The position numbers were made by a program, and so were the translations under genes. Of a stretch of DNA of 51,882 bases, positions 18,517 to 26,733 are shown one piece after another. This DNA is from Stutzerimonas stutzeri (lineage in GTDB: Bacteria > Pseudomonadota > Gammaproteobacteria > Pseudomonadales > Pseudomonadaceae): positions 1 to 51,882 of the forward strand of contig NZ_JYHV01000003.1 of NCBI RefSeq assembly GCF_000952685.1, given 5' to 3'. The notes under the pieces are model-generated. The model did no database searches. It saw nothing but the letters and a program-made list of their open reading frames with translations, and was not told where the DNA came from. The first letter of the stretch is position 1. Each line of letters opens with the position of its first letter.

Positions 18517-18645
18517 CGAAGGGTGTGAAAGCCCTTCGATGCTCCTTGTTGTGTTAAGTGTTGGCAGATCTCTGGACCTCGCCCTAGCGGTCCGGATTTG
18601 GACCTCGAACTTCCCCCTCCCCCAACGAAGTTCGAGGTTTTTTTT
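18517..18645 (+). ncRNA. ersA: Small regulatory RNA ErsA
   Basis: A roughly 129-nt transcript is predicted between an AlgU-type promoter and a strong intrinsic terminator immediately downstream of polA. ErsA of P. aeruginosa (about 132 nt) sits just downstream of polA, is driven by AlgU and is an Hfq-associated regulator of envelope genes such as algC and oprD. The RNA starts with a hairpin (GAAGGG ... CCCTTC) and ends with a C-rich loop inside the terminator (CCCCTCCCCC), consistent with an exposed antisense region. Start, sequence identity and targets are inferred; position, size, promoter and terminator agree. Confidence 0.8.
18603..18645 (+). terminator. Intrinsic terminator of ersA
   Basis: A perfect 11-bp stem CCTCGAACTTC / GAAGTTCGAGG (18603-18613 with 18627-18637) encloses a C-rich 13-base loop and is followed by eight T residues. 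Confidence 0.93.
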
Positions 18646-18720
18646 CGTCCCGAGAAAAGTCGCGTGGACAGGTTGAGTCGCCTGGATGCATACAGGGTTT
18701 GAAGGCGTATGCCGATCCTG

Positions 18721-20676
18721 TCAGGGCAGTTGCAAGCCGCCACCGGCTTTGTGCAGGCGCCGCAAGTGGTCGCCGATCTGCACCAGGTTGGCCTCCACGT
18801 TCTCCAGCTCCATGCGACGTTCTTCGCCCAACAACAAGCGGACTTCTTCGTTCAGCGTCTCGGTGAGTTGCATGAGCTGCGCCTGGCGCTGGCTGCTTTC
18901 CTGCTCCAGTCGCTGCCACTCGCTGGCCTGCGGCAGCCCGTAACCGCCGTCGAGCAGTTGTGCCGGTTGGCTCAGATAGCCGCTGTTGGCGAGGATGCCT
19001 TGCAGGGTTTCATCGGCCTTGGCGAGGCTTGTATCACCCTGCTCGCGGCCGCCCAGGTAGCGCTTCTTGAGTTCCTCCTGCGCCAGGAGCAGGTGCTGTC
19101 GCAGCGCCGCCTGTTCGACCAGCAGCAGTGCCGCGCTGGCGCGCAGATCGGCCTTCGCGATCCATGGGCGACGCTGCTCGGCACGGAGCGCCAGCCATTG
19201 CTCGACATCTTCTTGCGGCAGTCCGAGACGTTCGCGAAGCACGGCGAACATCGCCTGGTAGCGATCGCGGTAGGAGTCGAAGCGATAGCCCAGGCGCAGC
19301 GCTTCGTACGGATCGTCGAGCACGCTGGCGTCGGCCAGGCCGCGATTGATCAGGATTTCCAACAGCCCGCTGGGCAGGATGCTGTCCAGCGCGGTGAGTT
19401 CCGGCCGTGCGGTGCCGCTGCGCAGCAGCTTGAGGGTTTCCACCGCGCAGTTGTTGGACAGGAAGTAATAATCGCCGTCGTAGCTCCAGTGCATCTCGGC
19501 GCTGCGTTCGACCAGCCTGTCGATCTCATCGCGCTCCAGTTTGAGCGGGATCGAGGCGAGGCTGCGTAGCTCGACCTTGGTGTATTCCTCGATCACCTGA
19601 CCCAGCGGAAGAACGAACAGGCGTGACGGATAGACACCCGTCAGGCCATCCCAGCTGGACAGCTGCACGTCGCCGACAAAGGCGCGGAAGGACAGCACCA
19701 GGTGATGATCCAGATCCAGTCGGCAAGCCGGCCCGCGCGGACGACCGGGGGCGCAGATGACCAGGCGCAGCATGCTGTGGCCCCAACGGCTTACCCAGGC
19801 GTCATTGGCCTCGGCGAACAGGTAGTCGACCGCGTAGACCCGCTCCGGATTGAGCTTGATCAAGGGAGCTCGCGCGAAATCATGTCCGGCGTTGAGAATC
19901 GGCAGGCCGCCGTCGCAGGCCTGCACATCGGTCGGCTGCCAGCCGAAATGCTCGCGAAAATAGCGATGCAGGGAAGGCCGTCGGCAGGCGTAGCTGGGGT
20001 CGAGCAGGAAGTACTCCAGGTTCACCGCGACGAATTCAAGCGGGTTGGTCAGCTCGTAAGCATCGGGGCTGCGCGCTATTTGGGCGTTTTTCCGCTCGCG
20101 CTCGCCGTGCTGGCCGACACGCTGGGGCCAGCCGGCGAGGTCGAGCAGACGTGGATCATCGCTGAGGGTGAAGCGGCGTTCGGTTTGCCCGCGGCAGCGG
20201 TCCGGCAACCCGACCAGGCCGAGGCTGGCGGCGCGTTGGCTGCAGAAGGCTAATTGCGCATGGCGTTCGGACGACCAGAGCCGAGCACGATCATAGAGGT
20301 GCCCGACTTCGTGAATCAGTGTCGCCAACAGTTCTCTGCGAACGGTGCCGTGGGGGCGGTCGGTACGTTGTGTGGCGGCGGAACCATCGGTCAGGGAGGG
20401 CAGCAGGCGTCGGTTGAGCAGTAGCAGATCGCCTCCCGCGCTGCCATATACCTGGTGCGTCAGACCGTCGTGCCAACGCACACGCACCTCACGATCAAGC
20501 CGTTCGACCAACCTCGGCGGCAGCGCCGCCGTGGCTTCGTCGAGTAATTGCTGGCTGGCTGCGCGTTCGGCCGGCTGCAGCTCGTTGTCGTCGAGGGTCA
20601 GGTGCAGATCGGCGTGACACAGGTTGGCTAGCGCCATGAGCGCAACATAGGCCAGCCAGGCGCGAACTGGTTTCAC
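18721..20676 (-). CDS. Large periplasmic DUF4105 (Lnb N-terminal domain-like) protein with HExxH motif
   Basis: A 651-residue exported protein with signal peptide KPVRAWLAYVALMALANLCHA. Two possible catalytic regions are visible. First, HEVGH at residues 122-126 followed by NPLEFVAVNLEYF (about 211-223) looks like a zincin site with a third glutamate ligand. Second, a DUF4105/Lnb-like domain has WGHS (298-301) and NNC (408-410), the His-then-Cys order of permuted papain-like (NlpC/P60, LRAT-type) enzymes. A C-terminal region rich in Leu, Gln and Glu (about 480-645) is probably helical or coiled coil. The start is a GTG overlapping the stop of the upstream DUF2388 gene (GTGA) without a strong ribosome site, so it is translationally coupled. 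Substrate unknown; family members have been linked to lipoprotein N-acylation or peptide cleavage, which cannot be decided here. Confidence 0.8.
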   Translation of the reverse strand: MKPVRAWLAYVALMALANLCHADLHLTLDDNELQPAERAASQQLLDEATAALPPRLVERLDREVRVRWHDGLTHQVYGSAGGDLLLLNRRLLPSLTDGSAATQRTDRPHGTVRRELLATLIHEVGHLYDRARLWSSERHAQLAFCSQRAASLGLVGLPDRCRGQTERRFTLSDDPRLLDLAGWPQRVGQHGERERKNAQIARSPDAYELTNPLEFVAVNLEYFLLDPSYACRRPSLHRYFREHFGWQPTDVQACDGGLPILNAGHDFARAPLIKLNPERVYAVDYLFAEANDAWVSRWGHSMLRLVICAPGRPRGPACRLDLDHHLVLSFRAFVGDVQLSSWDGLTGVYPSRLFVLPLGQVIEEYTKVELRSLASIPLKLERDEIDRLVERSAEMHWSYDGDYYFLSNNCAVETLKLLRSGTARPELTALDSILPSGLLEILINRGLADASVLDDPYEALRLGYRFDSYRDRYQAMFAVLRERLGLPQEDVEQWLALRAEQRRPWIAKADLRASAALLLVEQAALRQHLLLAQEELKKRYLGGREQGDTSLAKADETLQGILANSGYLSQPAQLLDGGYGLPQASEWQRLEQESSQRQAQLMQLTETLNEEVRLLLGEERRMELENVEANLVQIGDHLRRLHKAGGGLQLP

Positions 20677-20993
20677 TGCGAGAGAATGAGTTCAGCCAGG
20701 GCCTGATCGCTGGCTTGCCGGGCTTCCGGAAATGCACTGCGCAGCCCACCGAAAGCAGCTTCCAGGCGTGCACCACGAATTTCACCTGCACTGGCGACGA
20801 AGCCGGCGGCTTCGTCACGGGCTTCGCTGACGACTTTCATATCGCTGATGCGGCTGGTGACATCCGAGGTGAAGTTGATGCTGCGGTCCAGCGCATTGAT
20901 CACGATGTTGCTGGTGGCGACCAGCGTTTGGGCCTGGACGCCACTGGCGAGTAGGGTCAGTGCGAGGGGCGCGGCGAACAGCTTCAATTTCAT
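20673..20993 (-). CDS. DUF2388 small secreted protein, paralogue 1
   Basis: A 106-residue protein with signal peptide MKLKLFAAPLALTLLASGVQA. It carries the DUF2388 core (EARDEAAGFVASAGEIRGA, then LEAA and a C-terminal ELILSQ) also found in the next two genes upstream. It lacks cysteine and is predicted to be periplasmic or secreted. Its stop overlaps the DUF4105 start. It is the most diverged of the three copies in the N-terminal half. Confidence 0.82.
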   Translation of the reverse strand: MKLKLFAAPLALTLLASGVQAQTLVATSNIVINALDRSINFTSDVTSRISDMKVVSEARDEAAGFVASAGEIRGARLEAAFGGLRSAFPEARQASDQALAELILSQ

Positions 20994-21017
20994 GTAGGTT
21001 CTCGTGAAAGCGGGTGG

Positions 21018-21311
21018 CTATTGGATGAGGATTGCTTCGGCCAGTTCCAGATCGCTTGCTGCCAGCTGCGGCTGTTGCCGGTGGAGCCAACGCAATGCCG
21101 CTTCCAGCCGCGCGCCGCGGACCTCACCCTGGCTGGCGACGAAGCGGGCCGCGTCATCGCGCGAGTCGAGGATCAGCTTGTTATCGAATGGGGCGCTGGT
21201 TACCTGGCTGGCAACGTAGCTGAAGGCGACGGTGCCAGCGATAGTGCTGTCGAATGCCTGCGCAGTCCCGCAGAAGGCGCAGCTGGCCAATACAAGATAG
21301 AACGAACGCAT
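21018..21311 (-). CDS. DUF2388 small secreted protein, paralogue 2
   Basis: A 97-residue protein with signal peptide MRSFYLVLASCAFCGTAQA. The core DSRDDAARFVASQGEVRGA followed by LEAAL and SDLELAEAIL matches paralogue 3 closely. The ATG at 21311 with GGGAT upstream is preferred over the frame start at 21341. It lies 24 bases before paralogue 1. Function unknown. Confidence 0.8.
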   Translation of the reverse strand: MRSFYLVLASCAFCGTAQAFDSTIAGTVAFSYVASQVTSAPFDNKLILDSRDDAARFVASQGEVRGARLEAALRWLHRQQPQLAASDLELAEAILIQ

Positions 21312-21399
21312 GTTGATCCCGGTGCCGAAAAACAGCCGCATAGGCTAGCGAAACGCCAGCCTGACGGCCAGCGCTGCGGCCCGGGTTTAATGGGGTGGG

Positions 21400-21717
21400 T
21401 CAGAGCGCCAGGATAGCGTTGGCCAGTTCCAGATCGCTGGCACTCAGGCCTGGCGCCTGGCTGCGGATATGGCCCAGCGCGGCCTCGAGCTGGGCTCCAC
21501 GCGCTTTGCCATCGCTGGCAACGAAGCGGGCCGCATCGTCGCGGGCGTCGAGCACCAGCTTGTCGTCACCCAGGTTTGAGGTGAAGTCGGAGGTGCCTTC
21601 GACGCTATTGACCAACGAGGCACCGATGGCATCGACCGTCCCCGTGATACTTCCGGCCGAGGCGGTTCCCGCAACCAGGCAAGCAACGGCGGCGACAGAC
21701 AATAGATACTTGTTCAT
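21400..21717 (-). CDS. DUF2388 small secreted protein, paralogue 3
   Basis: A 105-residue protein with signal peptide MNKYLLSVAAVACLVAGTASA and the shared core DARDDAARFVASDGKARGA, LEAAL and SDLELANAIL. GGAGAA lies 7 bases before the ATG. It is the first of the three tandem copies and probably heads a transcript that includes the other two and the DUF4105 gene. The 105-bp stretch on its upstream side should contain the promoter. Confidence 0.82.
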   Translation of the reverse strand: MNKYLLSVAAVACLVAGTASAGSITGTVDAIGASLVNSVEGTSDFTSNLGDDKLVLDARDDAARFVASDGKARGAQLEAALGHIRSQAPGLSASDLELANAILAL

Positions 21718-21822
21718 AGACTTCTCCAGGCTAGACGCGGCTTCCCGCCGATAGCGGCTTGGACCGCCGACGGGTGGTGCCGTTCAGCTTAGGTTGCAGG
21801 ATCTTGCCTGGGAAGTGCGATG

Positions 21823-22023
21823 TCAGCGCCAAAATGGTTTTTCCAGCTCGGCCATGCGCTCACTGCGGCTGATGCCGATGTCCGACAACTGGTGCTCATC
21901 CAGCGCGGCCAGCTGACGTCGGGTGCGGGCCCGTCGATGCCACAGGTGCAGCAATTCAACCAGTCGACGCAGCGATAGCGAGCCAGTACCGAGCCTGAGC
22001 GTGCGGGGCAGTACGCGTTCCAT
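21823..22023 (-). CDS. DUF1127 (YjiS-like) small protein
   Basis: A 66-residue, Arg/Leu-rich protein ending with the DUF1127 signature QLAALDEHQLSDIGISRSE. It begins after a good ribosome site (AAGGAG, about 8 bases before the ATG). Small DUF1127 proteins in other proteobacteria affect RNA or phosphate and carbon metabolism; the role here is unknown. An unusual cluster of palindromes lies 60-130 bases upstream. Confidence 0.85.
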   Translation of the reverse strand: MERVLPRTLRLGTGSLSLRRLVELLHLWHRRARTRRQLAALDEHQLSDIGISRSERMAELEKPFWR

Positions 22024-22086
22024 CTGCCTTCTCCTTCCCGCCGATTCGCGGGGGTGGGGTATGGGTAGATAGGGTCGCGTGCTGCG

Positions 22087-22150
22087 CTGTTACGTAACAG
22101 TCACAGGGACTGTGAATTGTGCCGGTTCAGTTGTCAGGGGTGATCAACTG
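22087..22150. promoter_or_regulatory. Cluster of three adjacent inverted repeats upstream of the DUF1127 gene
   Basis: In 64 bp there are a perfect 14-bp palindrome CTGTTACGTAACAG (22087-22100), directly abutting TCACAG-GGA-CTGTGA (22101-22115), then CAGTTGTCA/TGATCAACTG (22128-22150, one-base bulge). None has a T tract, so operators are more likely than terminators. The bound proteins are not known. Confidence 0.5.
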
Positions 22151-22186
22151 TACCGCTGTTTCGCCGACGAAACTGTTTGGCCCGAC

Positions 22187-22501
22187 TCAGCGCTGGGCGG
22201 ACGAGGCGCTGAGCATTTCGATCGGACGAACCTCGAAATCGCGGCTAAGGAAATCCATACGCTGCTCACGGAAGTTGCGCATATGCGGCAGCGCATTGTG
22301 CGCCGCCAGATGCTCAGGTGACTGCCAGACCTCGAAGAAAATGAACAGGGTCGGGTCCTGCGCGTCGCGCAGCATGTGGTACTCGACGCAGCCGTCCTCG
22401 GCCCGGCTTGCGGCAACGTAGCGGTTGAACAGCGCTTCGAATTCGGCCGATTTTTCCGGTCGGGTGTAGGCGTGAAGGATAAAGGCGCAACGTTCGCTCA
22501 T
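22187..22501 (-). CDS. Antibiotic biosynthesis monooxygenase (ABM) domain protein
   Basis: A 104-residue dimeric ferredoxin-like ABM protein similar to YgiN-type quinol monooxygenases. Family features are an N-terminal beta strand (CAFILHAYTRPEK), EDGCVEYHMLRDAQDP, FFEVWQSPEHLAAHNALPHM (the conserved W/H helix) near the middle, and a C-terminal strand. A role in quinone or small aromatic redox chemistry is plausible, and MdaB, a quinone reductase, is encoded divergently next door, but the substrate is unknown. Confidence 0.8.
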   Translation of the reverse strand: MSERCAFILHAYTRPEKSAEFEALFNRYVAASRAEDGCVEYHMLRDAQDPTLFIFFEVWQSPEHLAAHNALPHMRNFREQRMDFLSRDFEVRPIEMLSASSAQR

Positions 22502-22657
22502 GGGGCTTGCTCCGCTGATGGGTGTAAACAGCCTAAGGCATTAACGGGTCGCTGATTCGTGACTTTCAGTCAACACGCTTTTGCTTGCAGCGCTCTGTTT
22601 TGCCGCGCGGGCGGTCGTTAGGCTGCCCGCCATTCTCATTTGCTGGATACGCCTTCC

Positions 22658-23242
22658 ATGAAAAAAATCCTGCTCCTCAACGGTGCCAAACAGTTCGCCC
22701 ATTCCGATGGTCGCTACAACACCACGCTTCACGAAACCGCCTTGCGGTTTCTCGACCGTGCCGGCTTCGACGTCAAGCAAACCCAAATAGACGCGGGTTA
22801 CGACCTGGCCGAAGAAGTCGCCAAGTTTCTCTGGGCGGACGTGATCATCTATCAGATGCCCGGCTGGTGGATGGGCGCGCCCTGGACGGTGAAGCAATAC
22901 CTCGACGAGGTATTCACCGAGGGCCACGGCAGCCTCTACGCCAACGACGGGCGCACGCGTTCCGATGCCTCGCAGAAGTACGGCAGCGGCGGGCTGTTGC
23001 AGGGCAAGCAGTACATGATTTCGGCGACCTGGAACGCGCCGCAGCAGGCCTTCGACGATCCGACGGACTTCTTCGAAGGCAAGGGGGTGGATGCCGTCTA
23101 CTTCCCCTTCCACAAGGCCAACGAATTTCTCGGCATGACAGGCCTGCCGACCTTCCTCTGTGTGGATGTCATGAAGCGACCCTCGATCGAGGCCGACATC
23201 CAGCGTTACGAAGCGCACCTGGCGCGGGTATTCGGCGGCTGA
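22658..23242 (+). CDS. mdaB: NAD(P)H quinone oxidoreductase, MdaB-type flavodoxin fold
   Basis: FAD-dependent NADPH:quinone reductase, 194 residues (193 in E. coli MdaB). The start at 22658 (MKKILLLNGAKQFAHSDGRYN) fits the family; the frame extends to 22640. Characteristic segments are VIIYQMPGWWMGAPWTVKQYLDEVF and NEFLGMTGLPTFLCVDV. Expected to make two-electron reductions of quinones and protect against redox cycling. It ends at a bidirectional terminator shared with pntB. Confidence 0.9.
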   Translation: MKKILLLNGAKQFAHSDGRYNTTLHETALRFLDRAGFDVKQTQIDAGYDLAEEVAKFLWADVIIYQMPGWWMGAPWTVKQYLDEVFTEGHGSLYANDGRTRSDASQKYGSGGLLQGKQYMISATWNAPQQAFDDPTDFFEGKGVDAVYFPFHKANEFLGMTGLPTFLCVDVMKRPSIEADIQRYEAHLARVFGG

Positions 23243-23254
23243 TCGGGCAAGAAA

Positions 23255-23286
23255 AAGCCCCTCGCGGCCGGGCCGGGAGGGGCTTT
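23255..23286. terminator. Bidirectional terminator between mdaB and pntB
   Basis: AAGCCCCTC (23255-23263) pairs with GAGGGGCTT (23277-23285) around a GC-rich loop. The minus strand gives TTTTT after the stem (end of pntB) and the plus strand TTT (end of mdaB). Confidence 0.85.
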
Positions 23287-23302
23287 GGTGTAGCGGTGTC
23301 GC

Positions 23303-24754
23303 TTATTCCACGGCCTTGACCATGTCCTCGACGACCTTCTTGGCATCGCCGAAGACCATCATGGTCTTGTCCATGTAGAACAGTTCGTTGTCGAGGCCCG
23401 CATAACCGCTGGCCATGGAGCGCTTGTTAACGATGACCGTCTTGGCCTTGTAGGCCTCGAGGATCGGCATCCCGGCGATGGGCGACTTCGGATCGTTCTT
23501 CGCCGCCGGGTTGACCACGTCGTTGGCGCCGAGCACCAGCACCACGTCGGCCTGGCCGAACTCGGAGTTGATGTCTTCCATCTCGAAGACCTGCTCGTAC
23601 GGCACTTCGGCCTCGGCCAGCAGCACGTTCATGTGGCCGGGCATACGGCCGGCAACCGGGTGGATCGCGTACTTCACGGTCACGCCCATATGGGTCAGCT
23701 TCTCGGCCAGCTCCATCAGTGCATGCTGCGCGCGAGCCACCGCCAGGCCGTAGCCAGGAACGATGATCACGGTGTCGGCGTTCGACAGCAGGAAGGCGGC
23801 GTCATCGCTGGAACCGGATTTGACCGGACGCTGTTCCTGGCTGCCCTTGGCCGGGCCGGCATCGGCATCGGCGCCGAAGCCACCGAGGATGACGTTGAAG
23901 AACGAACGGTTCATCGCCTTGCACATGATGTACGAGAGGATCGCGCCGCTCGAACCCACCAGGGAGCCGGCGATGATCAGCATCGAGTTGTTCAGCGAGA
24001 AGCCGATACCGGCCGCCGCCCAGCCCGAGTAGCTGTTGAGCATCGAGACCACCACTGGCATGTCGGCGCCGCCGATGGGGATGATGATCAGCACGCCGAT
24101 CACGAAGGCCAGCGCCACCAGGATCATGAACGCGGTGAAGTTGCCGCTGAAGGTGTAGATCAGACCCAGTACCAGAATCGCCACGCCCACGGCGAGGTTG
24201 ATCTTGTGCTGGTTGGGGAACACCACCGGCGCGCCTTGGAACAGCCGGAATTTGTACTTGCCCGACAGCTTGCCGAAGGCGATCACCGAACCGGAGAAGG
24301 TGATGGCGCCGATGGCTGCGCCGAGGAACAGCTCCAGGCGGTTACCGGCCGGGATCGGATAGCCGATGGCCTGGACGATACCCAGCGATTGCGGTTCGAG
24401 CACCGCAGCGATGGCGATGAATACCGCGGCCAGACCGATCATGCTGTGCATGAAGGCAACCAGCTCGGGCATCTTGGTCATCTCGACGCGCTTGGCCATC
24501 AGTGTACCGATGCTGCCGCCGATCAGCAGGCCGAGGACGATAAAGCCCAGACCGCTCCAGGGGCTGGCGCTTTCGACCAGCTGCGCGCCGAGTTTGAACA
24601 CCAGGAACACCGTGGTGACCACGGCGATGCCCATGCCGATCATGCCGAACAGGTTGCCGCGGCGTGAGGTGGTCGGGTGCGACAGGCCTTTCAAGGCCTG
24701 GATGAAGCTCACCGAGGCGATGAGGTAGAGCAGGGTGATCAGGTTCATGCTCAT
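23303..24754 (-). CDS. pntB: NAD(P) transhydrogenase subunit beta PntB
   Basis: Membrane subunit of the proton-translocating transhydrogenase (hydride transfer between NADH and NADP+ driven by the proton gradient), 483 residues. About nine membrane segments fill the first 270 residues and the NADP(H)-binding domain III follows ([34 protein letters not shown], near residues 320-430). The ATG overlaps the pntAB stop by 4 bases. It is the last gene of the three-gene operon. Confidence 0.95.
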   Translation of the reverse strand: MSMNLITLLYLIASVSFIQALKGLSHPTTSRRGNLFGMIGMGIAVVTTVFLVFKLGAQLVESASPWSGLGFIVLGLLIGGSIGTLMAKRVEMTKMPELVAFMHSMIGLAAVFIAIAAVLEPQSLGIVQAIGYPIPAGNRLELFLGAAIGAITFSGSVIAFGKLSGKYKFRLFQGAPVVFPNQHKINLAVGVAILVLGLIYTFSGNFTAFMILVALAFVIGVLIIIPIGGADMPVVVSMLNSYSGWAAAGIGFSLNNSMLIIAGSLVGSSGAILSYIMCKAMNRSFFNVILGGFGADADAGPAKGSQEQRPVKSGSSDDAAFLLSNADTVIIVPGYGLAVARAQHALMELAEKLTHMGVTVKYAIHPVAGRMPGHMNVLLAEAEVPYEQVFEMEDINSEFGQADVVLVLGANDVVNPAAKNDPKSPIAGMPILEAYKAKTVIVNKRSMASGYAGLDNELFYMDKTMMVFGDAKKVVEDMVKAVE

Positions 24755-25071
24755 GGCTTGGACTCCGCCTTAGCGCCAGCGCGCTCCTTCTTCTTGAACA
24801 TTTCCAGCATGCGACGGGTGACCAGGAAGCCACCGAAGACGTTGACCGCGGCCAGGGTCACCGCCAGGGTGCCCATCAGCTTGCCCATCGGCGTGACGGT
24901 CAGGGCGGCGGCGAGCATGGCGCCAACGATGACAATCGCCGAAATGGCGTTGGTGACCGCCATCAGCGGGGTATGCAGCGCGGGGGTGACGTTCCAGACC
25001 ACGTGGTAGCCGACGTAAATCGCCAGCACGAAGATGATCAGGTTGTAGATGCCATCAGATATCAGGTCCAT
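24751..25071 (-). CDS. pntAB: NAD(P) transhydrogenase subunit alpha part 2 PntAB
   Basis: A 106-residue membrane piece of the alpha subunit with three hydrophobic segments (about 11-25, 36-60 and 66-85) and the [21 protein letters not shown] motif of domain II. The alpha subunit is split into two genes, as in many pseudomonads and alphaproteobacteria. It lies 14 bases after pntAA and overlaps pntB. Confidence 0.92.
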   Translation of the reverse strand: MDLISDGIYNLIIFVLAIYVGYHVVWNVTPALHTPLMAVTNAISAIVIVGAMLAAALTVTPMGKLMGTLAVTLAAVNVFGGFLVTRRMLEMFKKKERAGAKAESKP

Positions 25072-25085
25072 TCTTTAGGGCTCCC

Positions 25086-26207
25086 TTAACCGTTGGTGCG
25101 CACGACCTGGCCGTCGCGGCACATCAGGCACGCGGCGACGATGTCGTCTTCAAGATTGAGCTGGAACTTGGCTTCGCCATCGATCACCAGCTTGAGGAAG
25201 TCCAGCAGGTTGCGTGCGTATAGCGCCGATGCATCCGCCGGCACGAGGGTCGCCAGGTTGGTGTAGCCAACCAGGGTCACGCCGTGCTTGACCACCACCT
25301 GATCGGCTTCGGTCAATGGACAGTTGCCGCCCTGAGAAGCGGCGAGGTCGATTACCACCGAGCCGGGCTTCATCTGCTGCACGGTTTCTTCCTGCAACAG
25401 CGTCGGCGCCTTGCGGCCCGGGATCAGCGCGGTGGTGATAATGATGTCGGCCTGCTTGGCACGCTCGTGCACGGCTTGAGCCTGACGTGTCATCCAGGAC
25501 GCGGGCATTGGACGGGCATAGCCGCCAACGCCTTCGGCGCATTCGCGCTCTTCGTCGGTCTCGAACGGCACGTCGACGAACTTGGCGCCGAGCGATTCGA
25601 TCTGCTCTTTCACCGCCGGGCGTACGTCCGAGGCTTCGATCACCGCGCCCAGGCGCTTGGCCGTGGCGATGGCCTGCAGACCGGCCACACCGGCGCCAAG
25701 GATCAACACCCGTGCGGCCTTCACCGTACCAGCAGCGGTCATCAGCATCGGCATGAAGCGCGGATACTGGTTGGCGGCGACCATTACGGCCTTGTAACCG
25801 GCGATGTTGGCCTGCGACGAAAGCACGTCGAGGCTCTGTGCACGCGAGGTGCGCGGCGCCGCTTCCAGAGCGAAGGCGGTGATGCCGCGTGCGGCCATGC
25901 GCGCGATGTTTTCATTGTCGAAGGGATTGAGCATGCCGACCAGAACCGTACTCGGCTGCATCTGCGCCAGTTCGGTTTCGCTCGGTGCGTTCACCTTCAG
26001 CAGGATCTCTGCTGCGAACGCCGCAGCGGCATCGGCGATGGTAGCGCCTGCCGCCTCGAAGGCACTGTCCGGGATGCTGGCCTGTACGCCAGCCCCGCTC
26101 TGCACCGTCACCCGATGCCCTTGCCCGATCAGCTTCTTGATGGTTTCCGGTGTCGCGGCGACGCGCGTCTCACCGGGCCTGGTTTCGAGAGGAACACCAA
26201 TGTGCAT
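25086..26207 (-). CDS. pntAA: NAD(P) transhydrogenase subunit alpha part 1 PntAA
   Basis: Soluble NAD(H)-binding domain I, 373 residues, related to alanine dehydrogenase. Visible features are the N-terminal RPGETRVAATPETIKKL, the Rossmann motif LILGAGVAGLQAIATAKRLGA near residues 167-187 followed by EASDVRPAVKEQI, and the C-terminal LAASQGGNC segment. First gene of the operon; a candidate promoter lies about 160 bases upstream. Confidence 0.94.
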   Translation of the reverse strand: MHIGVPLETRPGETRVAATPETIKKLIGQGHRVTVQSGAGVQASIPDSAFEAAGATIADAAAAFAAEILLKVNAPSETELAQMQPSTVLVGMLNPFDNENIARMAARGITAFALEAAPRTSRAQSLDVLSSQANIAGYKAVMVAANQYPRFMPMLMTAAGTVKAARVLILGAGVAGLQAIATAKRLGAVIEASDVRPAVKEQIESLGAKFVDVPFETDEERECAEGVGGYARPMPASWMTRQAQAVHERAKQADIIITTALIPGRKAPTLLQEETVQQMKPGSVVIDLAASQGGNCPLTEADQVVVKHGVTLVGYTNLATLVPADASALYARNLLDFLKLVIDGEAKFQLNLEDDIVAACLMCRDGQVVRTNG

Positions 26208-26366
26208 TGTTCTTGTTCTCCTGCTTGATCGTTACCTGCGGGCTGTCCGGTCATCCGGCTGTTCGCACCGCGGGTGGTACTTTTCGCCCGGCCACTACGG
26301 GTGGCGGCCGGGTGTGGATCGGCTAACGGGCCCCTGCACTGCTGGTCGGGCCTGTTGCGGCGCGGC

Positions 26367-26395
26367 ATTCTGCAATCGCCGCAAAAATCAAACAA
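26367..26395 (-). promoter_or_regulatory. Candidate promoter for pntAA-pntAB-pntB
   Basis: On the minus strand TTGTTT, a 17-base spacer and CAGAAT resemble sigma-70 boxes. This implies a leader of about 150 bases. Matching was by eye. Confidence 0.3.
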
Positions 26396-26585
26396 CTGTT
26401 TTAATCGGAACGCCAATGCGCCGCTTCGTTCACGACGTGACCGTTAGGTTGCTTTGTACCGCTGCAGGCAGCGTCCGTATTGGATTCGACCTTCGTATAA
26501 GGTTCCATGGCGAATATGCACGGCGCAATCATGAATGACCGCCCATAGATGCGGTATTCGCCCGCAGCCTTGGCTATATTCGACC

Positions 26586-26615
26586 TTGGTGCCGGTTTGC
26601 CGAGGGGCCTGTAAT
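26586..26615 (+). promoter_or_regulatory. Candidate promoter for the gsp operon
   Basis: TTGGTG and TGTAAT separated by 18 bases resemble sigma-70 -35/-10 boxes about 120 bases before gspE. No lux-type box was recognised nearby. Confidence 0.3.
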
Positions 26616-26677
26616 GCGCTGATGAAAAACTGTCAGAGGTTTGCAATGTCATGCATTCCTTGTAGTCCAAAGCGGTT

Positions 26678-26701
26678 GGTCGCGCTGGCTTCAGCGCGAC
26701 C
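26678..26701 (+). other. Perfect hairpin in the gspE leader
   Basis: GGTCGCGCT-GGCTTC-AGCGCGACC forms a 9-bp stem with a 6-base loop, 32 bases before the gspE ATG. CTTTTTC follows 10 bases after the stem, so it is not a classical terminator but could act on leader transcription or translation. Confidence 0.5.
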
Positions 26702-26733
26702 TGCTCATAGCTTTTTCCGAGGATCGATACTGC

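Larger units (their letters stand above)
26208..26733. other. 526-bp divergent intergenic region between pntAA and gspE
   Basis: No gene was supported here. Frames through it are antisense or leader extensions with poor codon use. It holds a candidate pnt promoter (26367-26395), a candidate gsp promoter (26586-26615) and a leader hairpin (26678-26701). A GC-rich inverted repeat CCCGGCC/GGCCGGG lies near 26285-26312 in the pnt leader. The gspC and gspD genes that border gspE in P. aeruginosa are not here. Confidence 0.6.

Noticed and set aside
23633..24667. 344-codon His/Asp/Glu-rich frame antisense to pntB
   Set aside because: It is the complement of membrane-helix codons of pntB, which gives the odd His/Asp/Glu/Gln composition.
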